In this document: one piece after another, positions 11,166 through 23,882 of the stretch
Layout of the letters: every line of letters starts with the position of its first letter
How positions within the stretch are numbered: the first letter of the stretch is position 1
NCBI RefSeq assembly: GCF_019175385.1
Contig: NC_083341.1
Coordinates: 60,979,800 to 61,043,799, forward strand
DNA length: 64,000 bases
DNA from: Lycium barbarum
Taxonomy: Eukaryota; Streptophyta; Magnoliopsida; Solanales; Solanaceae
Reading direction: 5' to 3'
Position numbers and translations under genes: made by a program
Notes under the pieces: generated by a model
The model's database searches: none
What the model saw: the letters and a program-made list of their open reading frames with translations, nothing else
Told to the model about the DNA's origin: nothing

Positions 11166-11776
11166 TCCCTTTAAAAATTAGTGGAATAGCTACCTTTTAG
11201 TAGCTTGTAACAAGAAATAGCTATAAAATTGTTATTTACTAAGCGTAGCTGATTTTTTAGTTGAAACACGTGTATTTCATTTTTTTGAAATATAGTGAAA
11301 TACACGGAACGTCCGACACTGCTGAGTCAAATTTGGCCGTATTTATGGAAAAGATTTTTTTTTTTTAAATTCAGGGATTCAGTTAAAATCTGCCCATTAA
11401 TCACGCGTAATGAATGTTCTTCCATAACAGATTACGTATCTCTCTCCACCTTTATCACAATCAAAGCTTTTTGAATTCAAAAAAATACTGAAGATCTAAA
11501 AAGATCCAACTACAGAAGAATCTCTTTGAGCTCTGTTTTCTACATTCGAATTCTTCAAAATCAAGTTGAAATACACTCAATAAGATAAGGACGAGTGTAT
11601 ATATGGAATTTTAGTGAAGATCAGATTTGCATTTCAGATTCTACAAAAGGTATGTTTCAAATTTTCAATGATTTGTGTGATTTTTTTTTTATTCAATTTT
11701 CTGTGATTGGAACGATGATTTTTTTTTCCAATGCAGTCACTGTTCTTCTAGTTTTGTTGAATTATCAAAACGAAAC

Positions 11777-14613
11777 ATGTCAAGCATAACAACAGTGATC
11801 AGACACTCCGGTTTTTGGAATGAACAGAATTGCTTTGTTGATTACAAACTAGACGCAGTTGTCTTCAAAGATTATTGTTCATACGGTGATTTGGTTGAAA
11901 CTATAACAATTCAGTTAGGTGTTGATATTAGCAGGAAAACGATATCAATAAAATATGCTGTTGAAGGAGACAACATGCCAATTGAAATACGCAACAATAT
12001 GGGAGTAAGGGTGTATGTTGAGCTTAAGAGAGAAAACAGGGGATTTGAAGCATATCCGTTGTGCGTTAGCATAACTGATAATGATCTTAAGAATTTTATG
12101 TCCGGCGAATCTGCAGTTGGAGACGATATGTTTCAACTTGAATTTAATGATTATATGTATGCTATAAACGTAGTTGATTCAAATGATTTGGATGCGTCGG
12201 ATTGTGCTAAGGTTGTTGTTTTATTTCAAAACAACGATGACTTGATAATTTCGAACAAGGAACATAAAGATGTTTTTGTTGATCAAATCTACAAAGATAA
12301 GGACACTCTGAAGAATGTTATGGCGAATTATGCAATTCGCAAAAGATTCAATTTCAGGACAGAGAGGTCGAATGCCGTAAGGTATGTTAGTCACCTAAAA
12401 ATATGAAATACATTGAAATATACTATGAAATATATATGAAATATACTAAGAAATGCATTGAAATACAGTGACGTAAACTGTTGTATTGCCATTACATTTC
12501 AGTTGGATTTAATTAAATACAGTGAAATACGAACTGTTTGAATTATTTAATTCCATTATCTAACCATTTCAGTATATATAGACAATGTATTTAGGATGTT
12601 GTATGTGTTTGAAACTTCAATCTGATTGTTCTTTTCTTGTATTGGTTTATGTAGTTACACTCTGGTATGTTGTTCAACTGATTGTCGTTGGAAATTCAGA
12701 GCTTCAAGTATAGCGAACTCTGAAATGTTCAGAGTGAGATCTTTTCATGACGAACATACGTGTCCATTGAAGGACAAAGTGTATTCCCAAAGGCAAGCAA
12801 CAAGTTGGTTGATTGGTGCGTCAGTTGTTAAGCCAAAAATAGCAAATCACAAGAGGAAATATACACCTGATGATATAGTAGACGACGTAAAAAATGAGTA
12901 TGGCGTTGATGTTTCTTATCTGACGGCCTGGAGGGCTAGAGAAAAGGCAATGAATGAATTAAGAGGGGAACCAACAGAATCATACAAGAAGTTACCGGGA
13001 TATGTCTACATATTGGATAAAACATACCCTGGATCACATGTGAGAATGCACAAATCACAACAAAACGAGTTCTTGTATTTGTTTATAGCACTTAAAGCGT
13101 TCATAAAAGGCTTCGAGTGTTGTAGACCAATAGTTGTAGTAGATGGTTCCCACCTTAAAACTACATATAACGGTACTTTTGTATCAGCCAGCACGTTGGA
13201 TGGTGCAGGTAGATGCCAAAATGTTTAAATACATTTTTTTCTGTTTTTGGTATATTTCGTTGTATTTCATTATATTTCTAATGTAGTTCCAATATGCTTT
13301 ATGCTATATTTCACTGTAATAATACACAAAAACATGTATGTGCAGGTAATATTCTACCATTGGCGTATGGTGTGATAGATTCAGAGAACGATAAGTCTTG
13401 GACCTGGTTCTTTGAGCAGTTCAAACAAGCTTATGGGAATAGGGATAACATGTGTGTTGTATCAGACAGACATGAGAGCATCATTAAGGCGGTGAGTAGA
13501 GTGTATCCAACTGTGCCACATTTGGCGTGCATATGGCATTTATGGAAAAATGTGACCACGAAATACAAGTCGAATGGTGAAGTATTGAGTCCTGTATTCT
13601 ATGCACTTGCAAAAGCATACACACAGGCTGAGTTTGATAAGCTGATGGAGAAGATTGAGAAGGTTGATTTTCGGGTAAAAGAGTACTTGGAGGATGCTGG
13701 AAGGGAAAAGTGGGCTCGACTGTATTCACCCGTTAACAGAGGATGGACAATGACGTCAAATATAGCCGAATGTATTAATGGAAAATTGGTAGCAGCAAGA
13801 GAGTTGCCGGTTTTCGATTTTCTTGAAGAAGTGAGGAAGATGTTTGGGAGATGGAATTGCACTAATAGGAGGAACGGTACATACACATTCACAACACTTG
13901 GGAAAGCATTCCAGCAATTATTATCAATAAACGAATGTAAATCTCTACGTATGACGGTATGTTACTGTTTATTTTGTTGAAGTCTGCCTACATATATTTC
14001 AATATATTTCAGCATATTTAGAAGGTACTTAAGTAATTCTGTTTGGATTGTATATTTCCATGTATTTCATATTAAGTAATTTTGTTTGGATTGTATATTT
14101 CCATGTATTTCATATTACTTATTGTTGTTAATATTCAATGTATTCTGGTCTGACACATTTCATCTTGATTAGGTTGAACCATCAACTGAATATGTGTATA
14201 CCGTAAATGATGAGGCAAGGCGATTCATAATTGATCTTAAAAAGAAAACATGCAGTTGTCGGATGTTCCAAATGGACGAGATACCATGTCCACATGCATG
14301 GGCTGTATTGAAGAGTAAAAGTCTTATGCCTGATGAATATTGTTCAGACCTATTCAAACCAAAGACAGTGATTAAGACGTATGATGTGCCTGTGGATCCT
14401 CTGCCTGACGAGAGTGAGTGGAATATTCCCAAACACATAAGCGATGAAGTTGTTTTGCCACCAAGATACAAGAGACCCCCGGGAAGGCCAAAGAAAAAGC
14501 GAGATAAACCATTAATGGAGACGATGATTGGTAAACGTAGGAATGCTTGTAGTACTTGTGGACGTCTTGGTCACAATAGACGTTCTTGTTCCAATGAGCC
14601 ACGTAAGAAGTAG
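11777..14613 (+). CDS. MuDR-type (MULE) transposase, four exons, open reading frame
   Basis: Exons 11777-12381, 12655-13208, 13346-13956 and 14173-14613 join in frame through GT-AG introns to 2,211 bases, 736 residues, with no stop or frameshift. The N-terminal 200 residues resemble the MuDR N-terminal region, and a DNA-binding zinc domain follows (CCSTDCRWKF, DEHTCPL). The catalytic DDE core shows D365 (VVVDGSH), D427 (VVSDRH) and E528 (NIAECING). A SWIM zinc finger CxCx9CxH (C617, C619, C629, H631) follows, then an AT-hook-like PPGRPKKKR (692-700) and a CCHC knuckle CSTCGRLGHNRRSC (716-729). It would cut and move DNA carrying the element's TIRs in the nucleus. The ATG at 11777 is the first in frame. 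Its frame gives no reason to call it dead; transcription is untested. Confidence 0.88.
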
Positions 14614-15371
14614 ATGTTTAGATTGTAATTGTTTTTTTTTTAAAATACCTTATCCCCAAAAATATTAAATAAAGAAATTTTTGGTTCATCGTTGTATTCT
14701 GTAATTTTTGTCCTTTATTTTCATAATAATATTGCATACAATTCGGTGTTAACGGACATTAAAATGAAAAATAAGTGAAATGTTTAAGAAATATTAAGTT
14801 GCATTAGGACTGGAATAACCAGAAGCAGGTGCTGGAATACAACACTGATTTTTTGTATTTCACTATATTTCGGTGTATTTCCTTTTGCATTTTCACTATA
14901 TGTTTTTTACATTTTACTATATTTCTGTGTATTTCTCTGTATTTCAGTGTTCAAAATGAAAGAGTATTCCAGTTGTAAGAGTATTCCAGTTGTAAGAGTA
15001 TTCCAGTTCACCTGGAATAATTTGTCGAATTGAAGAGTGGGTATATAACATTGGAATATATTGAAAATACACCAGAGGCTGTTTTCATTAAACGATAAAT
15101 AAAATTATGGAAGACTTAAACAAAAAATAGTCGTGAAAGAAATTAGTTAAGTCATTGATGAAAAAACACTGCCATTTGTCAATTCTTTACAAAACAACAC
15201 AACAAAATGTAGAAAAATGGTCAGCAAAACAGTACTGTGAAAAACGATTGAACATTAAAACCTAGTGGACTAATTAACAACTACTGTGTCGACCGCGTTG
15301 TAATCTATGGCAGGCCTAACTGGTCTTGGCGGCAGTTCATTGTCACTGAAGGCATTCAAAGCAGCCTTTTG
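14614..15371. other. Spacer between convergent genes, no gene
   Basis: AT-rich, with TATTTC-rich stretches and a 17-bp triplet repeat at 14962-15011. It must hold the 3' ends and polyadenylation signals of both convergent genes, but no signal is clear enough to mark. Confidence 0.5.
14962..15011. repeat. Three 17-bp tandem copies
   Basis: GAGTATTCCAGTTGTAA starts at 14962, 14979 and 14996 (the last partial), exactly 17 bases apart. It lies between the two convergent stop codons. Confidence 0.8.
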
Positions 15372-18300
15372 TCATCCGTATTCCCATAGTAATGCCCCGT
15401 ATCTATTACGCAGTGTTTCTGCATCAATTTCAGATGGAACGCCTCGTCCAGAACAAAAGTATTCAGCAAATGCGGCAACATACACACCACAATCCCTGAA
15501 AAAATAAAAAATAAAAATGATTATTGGTTGAGAATTTTGAAAAAAAAAAATGGAACTCTGATGTTGAAAGACATACATGCTGCCAGAGGCTTGTTGTGGC
15601 AGGTCGTTCACATACATGACATGAAAGTCATCAGTCTGTTGTTTGCCCTTGTATGATGGGTGGTTAATCCAATCGATGCCTTTTTTTTCCTCATAAAATC
15701 CAGAAAAATGTAGATGATGTGGCAATAGGGTAGCTATCTTGTGTATTTCTCTTCTAACAACAGCATCATGACCAGTAGCTCGGTATGAGTTGTAGATGTA
15801 CAGACGCCTGCACATAAAAGAATATTACATCAGCTCGGTTAACAGGTTGGTAAATTAAATTTCATACGGACCTTATAGGATAGAAATACGAGGAACATAC
15901 AGGGAGATATGCAGATTTAATGAATTTTTTTTAAAAAAAGAGTAGAAATACCTGTCAGTGAATGGCACTATAATCAAGATCCAGTGATTTTCCTCTTTGA
16001 TGTTGACAGGGATGAGAACACAATCAACTGTATGCCATGGCACATTAGCCAGCATCCTATGCCCGTTAATGTACTCGCATATTTCGTTCTCCGAACTGGC
16101 AACACTACTGTTCCCCTCCGGATTAGCATATGCACGATGAATTTCATCAATTTTGGAGAAGAACATACAGTCAACAGTTGTGAATTTGAATCTGTTATCC
16201 TTGTCGTACTTGCCTTTCTTCCGCAAGTAGTAAAAAATGACATCAATATGCTGTAAAAAAAATGAAATTAGTCTAATGGATACTGGTTAAAAAAAATGAA
16301 ATAAGCTTCTGCAGAAAAATATGCAGTCAAGATGCAGGAAATATAGAGAAATACACAGAAGGAATATCGAGAAATATGGGAAATATAGAGAAATATAGAG
16401 AAATATGGGAAAAGAGGGAATGGGAAATATAGCACCTCATCATTCCAAGACTATCCATTCATCGATAAGAGATAGAACCAGTTTTTGTCGTCAACATGTA
16501 ACACACCAAAATTGAAGCCAAAATTGATGTCATCTGGATCCAAAGCTTGCTTATTCTTTTTGTAACGGCTTTCCTTACCCTTTCTAAATAACAACAATCA
16601 GTTATTTTCATTTTGAACAGTTTACTTTGCTGAAAGAATGAATATATAAATTAAAAAGGTAAATACGTTCAAACTTACTTTTTATCATGCCTTAGAAGTA
16701 GATCCTGTTCAAGCCAATTCCGGTATTGTTGAATAAGCGAAGTATTTCGCGGGCCATTAATTGGATCTTCAACAAATGGATGCTTCTTTTCAAATATGGA
16801 AGGTGTGGGGTCTTGAACAGAAGCTTCTGCAGAGCCGTAATTGGTCATGTAAGGTGAACTGAAGTATTTACTAGGTTTGACTATCCTAGTTGGAATAACA
16901 TCTGGTTGAGCAATTACGACTTCCGCATTAATCACTGGCTGTTGTATTCCTTTATCAGCAGACATTACTGGCATAACAAATCCTTTGTGACCAGTTTGAT
17001 GAAACACAGATAATCCTGACGAACCTATTTGGCTTGGTAACATTTCGTCAGGGATCAACCATTGTGACTTAGTAATGTTCTCATCGAACCTGTGTGGAGT
17101 CTCTAAAATTGAATGATCAGTGATGTCCCCGGGTTGTATTCCCGCACCTGCTTCTGGTACACGAGTTTCTAGAGGCAACTCAATGAGCATCTCTGCGACC
17201 ATTCCCTAAAAAAAAAAAGGAGATTTAATAAATGTTAAGTATAGCAGTATCTTGAAAAGATCTATAAGATTGAATGTAAAATTTACCTCTGTTGAATTGA
17301 AAGATCCTTCGTCCGCCCGATTAATCTCTTCAGATGAAGCTTTACGTGTATCTGCTCTTAAATTTTCGGCGGTTACTACAATTTTCGGAACTTCCTCATG
17401 TAAATTTGGTCCAACACCCTTTTGAATAAGAAAAAATCAAAATTTAAAACAAAATCATAACATAAAAATATAAGGTTGGAGAATTACTAAATACACAGAA
17501 ATAGGGCCAGGATTAGATTGATTCTGTGGGGGTGGAAATACATAGAAATACAAAAAAAAAAAAGTTTGTAAAATAGACAATTGTACCAGTGAAATACAAA
17601 CGAAACGCCATAAAATACGAAAGTTTGTAAAATAGAAAATACCGAGGAAAACATAACTTTAAAATTTAATACTGGAACATGGCAACCATATACTTTTTTG
17701 TGCATACAATGCACAACAACATAACTTTAAAAGATGGATTTCACGTCACAAACTCATTTTACCTTAATTGACTCATCATCATGTTTCGGAGGAGATGTTT
17801 GAATGGTAGAATCATGTCGTAAGTTTTCTTCAGGCGTTAACTGTAGCCCAGCATCAGTTTGATGCTCCGGCGCCTCACTATCGGCATCCATCACATAAAA
17901 AAATGAATTAATATAAATTGTATTTCGCAATAAGAGTCTAAAAATGTTAGTTCAATTTCTATTTCACACGTTTACCTTGTCCGCAGAATTGTTCACCTTG
18001 ATTGCTTCAAATAGCTTCTTGAAGTTATCATCCATGAAAGTTCGAAGCTTGGACAACTCACTTGTGAACTCACCAACGACCTAATATTTAAGCAAAAATA
18101 GTATTTCAATTTGTTTAGAAACAGTAAATTAAATACACCAAAATATTTTTTGTTTCATAACTAAAACACTTACTGATTCCTTGAAAACTTGAAAATCTTT
18201 CCTTAGCAATTGCATTTCCTCTTTCATGGAACTAGTAGGGACATCACGTAGGACTGTGGTGTTTTGGGGTCTATTCATTTGTTCATTCAACTTTGGTGAA

Positions 18301-20757
18301 GCAGACTTCTGTAAAATAGGTTTTTGAACAACCTTTTGATCCTTGTGATTCTTCTTCACAGTTGTCTGTGGTTCGGTGTGGATTTGTTGTTTCTTAGATG
18401 TGGAAGCTGTTGTATGAAGTTGTCTGCGTCTCTTTGAAGGTGGAGAATCTGTCTGATTCGTCCGTTGTTGCTGTTTGCCCTTAGAAAGGTGGGGGGGAGT
18501 AGTACTGAAATCATCAAAGTCATCCACTGGCATATCTGTGACTTGAGTACCTTCATTGGTATCAACTAAGACATTTTTGTCTACTGTATCTCGACAGACA
18601 ACAACATCGGGCAATTGGAGGCTCTCCAACTCACTGCTAGTGGGGATTGTATTTGCAAATGTATAGCTCTGAAGAAGAAAGAAATAAATATTTAATTAGT
18701 GTGTTATAAAACTATTCACACTTACATTTTGAACACTGAAAAACATAGAAATACACAGAAATATAGTAAAATTTAAAAAGTATGGTGAAAATGCAAAAGG
18801 AAATACACCGAAATATAGTGAAATACAAAAAACCAGGAAAAAAAACCAGCAGAAAAGCAATAATACGATAGTAGAACAGTGGAGTACAAACAAAAATCAG
18901 TATTTAATCAGTATTTAATTAGTGTGAAATAAATATTTAATTAGTGTGTTATAAAACTATTCACACTTACATTTTGAACACTGAAAAACATGGAAATACA
19001 AAGAAATATAGTGAAATTTAAAAAGTATGGTGAAAATGCAAAAGTAAATACACCGAAATATAGTGAAATACAAAAAACCAGAAAAAAAACCCAGCAGAAA
19101 AGCAATAAATACGACAGTAGAACAGTGGAGTACAAACTAAAATCAGTAAGGCATAATTGCAAAATAAAATGCTATGAAAAAACATAAAAATAAGTTAGAG
19201 TGTTCGAATATTACCGACTGTTTGACGTCTCTAAAAATGCCTTCCATCAAAATATTATATTTGGGCTGACTGTCGATGGACCTCCAATTCAACATTCTTG
19301 GAATGGAATTTCCGGATTTAATAGCGAGATACGATGGAACTCTTGAACAACACTCATAAAGCCAAACTTGCATAGCCAGTGGCATCCCATGGATCCTATA
19401 ATACTGTGTTGTGGCGGAATACTTCTTACTGATGCTTCTAATCAACTCGTTAAAAGCTTCTTTGCCCCATGGATAATCTACATACCTTCCATCCTCAACC
19501 ACTTCAAAATGAACCCTTGGTATATTCGTTTTCCTAGGCTCACCGCAAAAGATGTATGTATTTATAAAAAACAAAATTGCAAACTTAACAGCGTCCTCAT
19601 CATTACCTCCCCAACACTTATTCTTAAAGCAATCAATGAACTCCAATCTTTTTACTTTACTCCTAGTTCCACCAAAATAATCATCCATAATCCTATTCGA
19701 TTTTTCCTCATCGTATGTAAATTCATCTTCATCGGCTACACAATTTAGCCCGCTCATAAGGGCAAATTCTCTCATGGTAAATCTCAATACGGTACCATTT
19801 ATATCAATTGTAAAGCAATCAGAAGTGCTCTCCTTGAGCTCTCTTACCATGAAGCACCTAAAAATTTGTGCTTGAACCTCCAGGTGCTGCATTCCGAGGA
19901 ATTTCCCAAATATTGTCTTGGAAAAGATCTCTAACTGTGCAACAGTTAGCTTACTCTTGATATCTTTAAACACCTCGATATTAGTGTACCGTTGCATCGA
20001 TGGAGCCTCTTCAAGATGACTCCTAACATAGAATTTAGGATCCTAAAATAAAAATGCAACACTAAGTTAAGGCTGAAACAATTGTATAAAACATAGACAC
20101 ACACAAGAAATATACTGAATTGCATATCCAAGAAAAATATACACACAAAAAAAAAATTGCATAACACAACTAACACATCTTTTAAAATCAATAAGTACAG
20201 AATAGTAAACATATGTACTTGTGAAAATACATAGAAATATAATGAAATACAATTAACCACGAAAAACAACTTCCACAGTTATGTTGTATATGATGTAAAT
20301 TACAGTTGATGCACATATAGATTTTATTAAATACACGGAAATATACTGAATTGCATATCCAATTATGTCGAAATATACTGAAATACAAAACAACAAAATC
20401 GAAAAATTTCATCAATACCTGTTCATCCTCTTCCAGATCTACATCTTTAACAACATTTTTACCCTTAACGTCTGAAGAAGGCTTGGTTACTTTTCTCTTA
20501 TTTTGTTGAGCAACTTTAGAACCTTTTTTTACTGGTACATCATCTTTTGGCTTGCTCCGTTTTGGAACTTCAGTTGGAGGAAGTTGACACATCCTTGATG
20601 GGTCATGAATCTTCTTGCTTCTTCTCTCAGCAGCAATTTTAGCAAATTCTCCTGCAATTGGAAGTTGTTGTTGTGAAAATCCTAAAGAGAAACTAGGACC
20701 ATCATAAGCATGAGGACTACCTCGAGTATTCTTACTTGGAGTATCTCTTTCCGCCAT
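15372..20757 (-). pseudogene. DUF1985 / ULP1-like cysteine protease gene, eleven exons, one premature TAG
   Basis: Exons (high to low): 20419-20757, 19215-20042, 18174-18668, 17976-18080, 17763-17873, 17287-17418, 16679-17205, 16436-16583, 15952-16250, 15577-15807, 15372-15495. They join to 3,339 bases with every phase agreeing, 1,112 codons. Exon 2 is a DUF1985 domain (GMQHLEVQAQIF, TMREFALMSGLNC). Exons 3-7 are a low-complexity linker with basic KRRR and a possible coiled coil. Exons 8-11 are the ULP1 (C48) fold: NWFY, WNDEHIDVIFYYLRKKGKYD, catalytic His984 (ENHW), Cys1074 (MDCGVYV) after PQQ. The residue at the usual Asp is Asn1001 (YIYNS). A TAG at 16451-16453 (codon 890) precedes the catalytic part. 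Such proteases remove SUMO-like tags; the role in MULEs is unknown. Confidence 0.85.
18681..19146. repeat. 245-bp tandem duplication in intron 2 of the ULP1 gene
   Basis: GAAATAAATATTTAATTAG starts at 18681 and 18926 (245 apart), and both are followed by the same sequence through TTTTGAACACTGAAAAACAT to ACAGTGGAGTACAAAC with few differences. The duplication is recent by its similarity and does not touch the exons. Confidence 0.85.
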
Positions 20758-21281
20758 TAAAATGGATAATTAGATCTTATTTTAAAGACTCTAACAATGG
20801 CTGAAAACAGAAAAAAAAAAAAAAGGAATGAAAAAGAAACAAAGAAAACGATGAAATATAAGAATAAATATAGAGAAATACAACAAAGAAAGTAAAAAAA
20901 TTCTAATAAATTATTAAAATTCGTTACCTACACTGTGTGGGTAACGATTAAGGAAGATGGAATCGTGATAATAATGATGATAGATAATAGGCGTATACTA
21001 CGGTTGAAGATATTGAAGATGGGAGAAAAATTAATTTGAAAAGAGAAGAGATTGGGAGTTATTGGGGAACATGGGCCGTAACTTTAGGGAAATACAGAGA
21101 CGCTTGTAGATCAGTTACAACCGGTATTTTGAAATTAATTTAAGCTATTAACAATAAATAAAATAAAAGGTAGCTATTATTAATAAATAAGTCTTAGAGG
21201 TAGTTATGTCCAGTAAATTTTCCTTAATTTTTTACCCCTCCCGACCCGACCCAACCCAACCCAACTTAAAAAAAAAAAGGA
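20758..21281. other. 5' flank of ULP1 gene, no gene
   Basis: Likely 5' leader and promoter of the minus-strand ULP1 gene. At 21233-21270 there is a C-rich run with CCCGACCCGACCC. No clear TATA box was assigned. Confidence 0.4.
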
Positions 21282-23262
21282 TTTTTTACGTGTTATAGCT
21301 ACTTCTAATACATAATTAGTGGTAATACTTACCTTTTATTTTAATTACTAATAATAACTAAACACTTTTTTAATTTAACTATTATAGCTACACAGTAACT
21401 TTCAATTACCATTTCACAAATACACCTAAAAATTAGCACCCCCAATCTCATATCCCCTTTTAATGGTAACAATATTAATCACTTAATATACATTACCATT
21501 CTCTCACATTTTTCATAAATTCTTACCTTTTTAAAAAGGAAAGAATCTGTAAATGCCTAGTGAAATAGTCGTCTTTTTCCTCTCTTCCCCCTTCTGCAAA
21601 AATTTCAATTCCATTCTCACCAATCAATAAGTTTTTTAGGGTTTTGAGAAGACGAAAGTTATATGTATTTGTGTATGTTCTATGATATAACTACCAATTG
21701 TTGTGGTTGGTGGCGTATTTATGTAAGTTTTTCTATATATTTGTGTATTTTGTTCAAATTAATTCCATCAGTTCATCTAGTTTCAAATACACGGGTGATG
21801 CAAATACATGGTAAGTTTTCTATATATTTATGTATTTTGTTCAAATTAATCCCATCAAATACATGGGTGATGCAAATTGTTACTCACACAAATACATGAG
21901 ATTTAATATAAAATACATGGGGTTTGATTGAAAACTTCAAATACATTAGTTATGCTATCAAATACATGGGTAAATAAAAAACGAAATCAATATTGAAAAC
22001 TTCAAATACATTACCAGTAAATACACGGGTGATGCAAATTGTTACTTACACAAATACATGGTAAGTTTTCTATATATTTATGTATTTTGTTCAAATTAAT
22101 CTCATCAAATACATGGGTGATGCAAATTGTTACTCACACAAATACATGAGATTTAATATAAAATACATGGGGTTTGATTGAAAACTTCAAATACATTAGT
22201 TATGCTATCAAATACATGGGTAAATAAAAAACGAAATCAATATTGAAAACTTCAAATACATTACCTGTAAATACATGGGTGATGCAAATTGTTACTCACA
22301 CAAATACATGGTAAGTTTTCTATATATTTATGTATTTTGTTCAAATTAATCCCATCAAATACATGGGTGATGCAAATTGTTACTCACACAAATACATGAG
22401 ATTTAATATAAAATACATGGGGTTTGATTGAAAACTTCAAATACATTAGTTATGCTATCAAATACATGGGTAAATAAAAAACGAAATCAATATTGAAAAC
22501 TTCAAATACATTACCAGTAAATACATGGGTGATGCAAATTGTTACTCACACAAATACATGGTAAGTTTTCTATATATTTATGTATTTTGTTCAAATTAAT
22601 CCCATCAAATACATGGGTGATGCAAATTGTTACTCACACAAATACATGAGATTTAATATAAAATACATGGGGTTTGATTGAAAACTTCAAATACATTAGT
22701 TATGCTATCAAATACATGGGTAAATAAAAAACGAAATCAATATTGAAAACTTCAAATACATTACCAGTAAATACATGGGTGATGCAAATTGTTACTCACA
22801 CAAATACATAATATTTAATATAGAATACACGGAGTTTGATTGGAAATTTCAAATACATTAGTTATGCTATCAAATACATGGGTAAATAATAAAAGAAATC
22901 AATATTGAAAACTTCAAATACATTGACTGTTGAATGTTTTCAAATTTTGAATTTTTTTATTTTTTACGTTTGAATGTTGAAGATTGGACGAAGCAATAGA
23001 AAACAATTATGGAAAAGAAATCTAAAATCTAATTTTGTTGAAGAGTATGGTAAAAAAATATCAATTAATAACTAATTAAATGATCCCACCGTTATGGCCT
23101 AAAATCAAGGGATATGTTTTTTTTTTACTGTGTTTCTATGAATTTACACGCATCAAATACATCTGAAAAAATATCTTAATTTGAGAAAATATAGCTACAA
23201 ATGATAATATTTAAAGGGTAGCTATAAATGATACGAAATTACCGTAAGATAGTCATTGAGTA
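21282..23262. mobile_element. Non-autonomous MULE-type element (copy 1), nested in the 13.9 kb MULE
   Basis: The segment from GGATTTTTTACGTGTTATAG to about GATAGTCATTGAGTAATTTT is homologous throughout to 31523-35488 elsewhere in the window, which defines its ends. Both ends carry GCTAC-type subterminal motifs also seen at the ends of 23883-24750. No protein is encoded. The interior holds four full copies of a 250-bp repeat, whereas the second copy has one. The flanks are A-rich, so a target duplication cannot be judged. Confidence 0.7.
21801..22925. repeat. 250-bp tandem array, about 4.5 copies
   Basis: CAAATACATGGTAAGTTTTC starts at 21801, 22051, 22301 and 22551, exactly 250 bases apart, and a diverged partial copy begins at 22801. 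Copies are nearly identical. Each unit is itself built around repeated AAATACATGGG and AAATACATTA motifs. Confidence 0.95.
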
Positions 23263-23521
23263 ATTTTAAAAAATAAAATAAAATCCACTACATCGCTTTC
23301 TTCGCCCATACAGAGAACCCGACTAAATCCTCTGCTTTTACTTGAAATTGTAATGTCTTTGAGCGAAAATTATGATCAGATCTTATGTAATTTGGTTGAT
23401 TTTTCTGCTCTTCATTAATCAAAAGGACATAGAAACTTATATATCACATATAATTAAATCCAAAGCCATTAGCAAAAGTAAAAGAATCAAGTCCCAAAAC
23501 AACATGACTTCATAAATGATA

Positions 23522-23524
<3 letters not shown>

Positions 23525-23569
<45 letters not shown>
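23525..23569. repeat. (TA)n microsatellite
   Basis: An uninterrupted TA run of about 44 bases, directly before a GC-richer stretch that may be captured gene sequence. Confidence 0.9.
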
Positions 23570-23571
<2 letters not shown>

Positions 23572-23584
23572 GTTGGGGGCAATC

Positions 23585-23785
23585 CACAATTTCCACTTTC
23601 AGTTCATACTGAGTTGTATAAGGATGGCGGCGCAACAGCTGCTATGCTGTCCAACGTCTACAAAGATGCCCTTTGCAAACAGCAGCCTATGAAGTCCCTG
23701 AACTCCGGCGAAGCCATTGATGGTTCATCTGACGGCGGCCACATACTGATGGCACATATAACTGAAGAAAACGATGGAGTGGTTT
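23585..23785 (+). pseudogene. Possible captured host-gene exon fragment in the MULE arm
   Basis: This stretch is richer in G+C than its surroundings and open in one frame: HTELYKDGGATAAML, NVYKDALCKQQPMKSL, then GEAIDGSSDGGHILMAHI. The composition and amino-acid pattern look like a real exon rather than AT-rich noise. It lies inside the 13.9 kb MULE, unspliced to either of its genes. I do not recognise the protein family. MULEs are known to pick up host gene pieces, so capture is an inference from position and composition. Confidence 0.4.
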
Positions 23786-23882
23786 TTTTTTTTTTTTATC
23801 TTCAAGTTGAGTCGGGTCGGGGGAAGGATGAAAAATAATGGGTCCGCTAATTTTTTAAAGGGAAAAGGGTAATGTTTTTAAA

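Noticed and set aside
15984..16256. Plus-strand 90-codon frame opposite the ULP1 exon
   Set aside because: Shadow of the minus-strand protease exon 15952-16250, whose conserved residues explain the openness.
21801..22925. Regularly spaced repeats that might suggest a CRISPR array
   Set aside because: The 250-base units are contiguous tandem copies with no short repeat/unique spacer pattern, in plant nuclear DNA.
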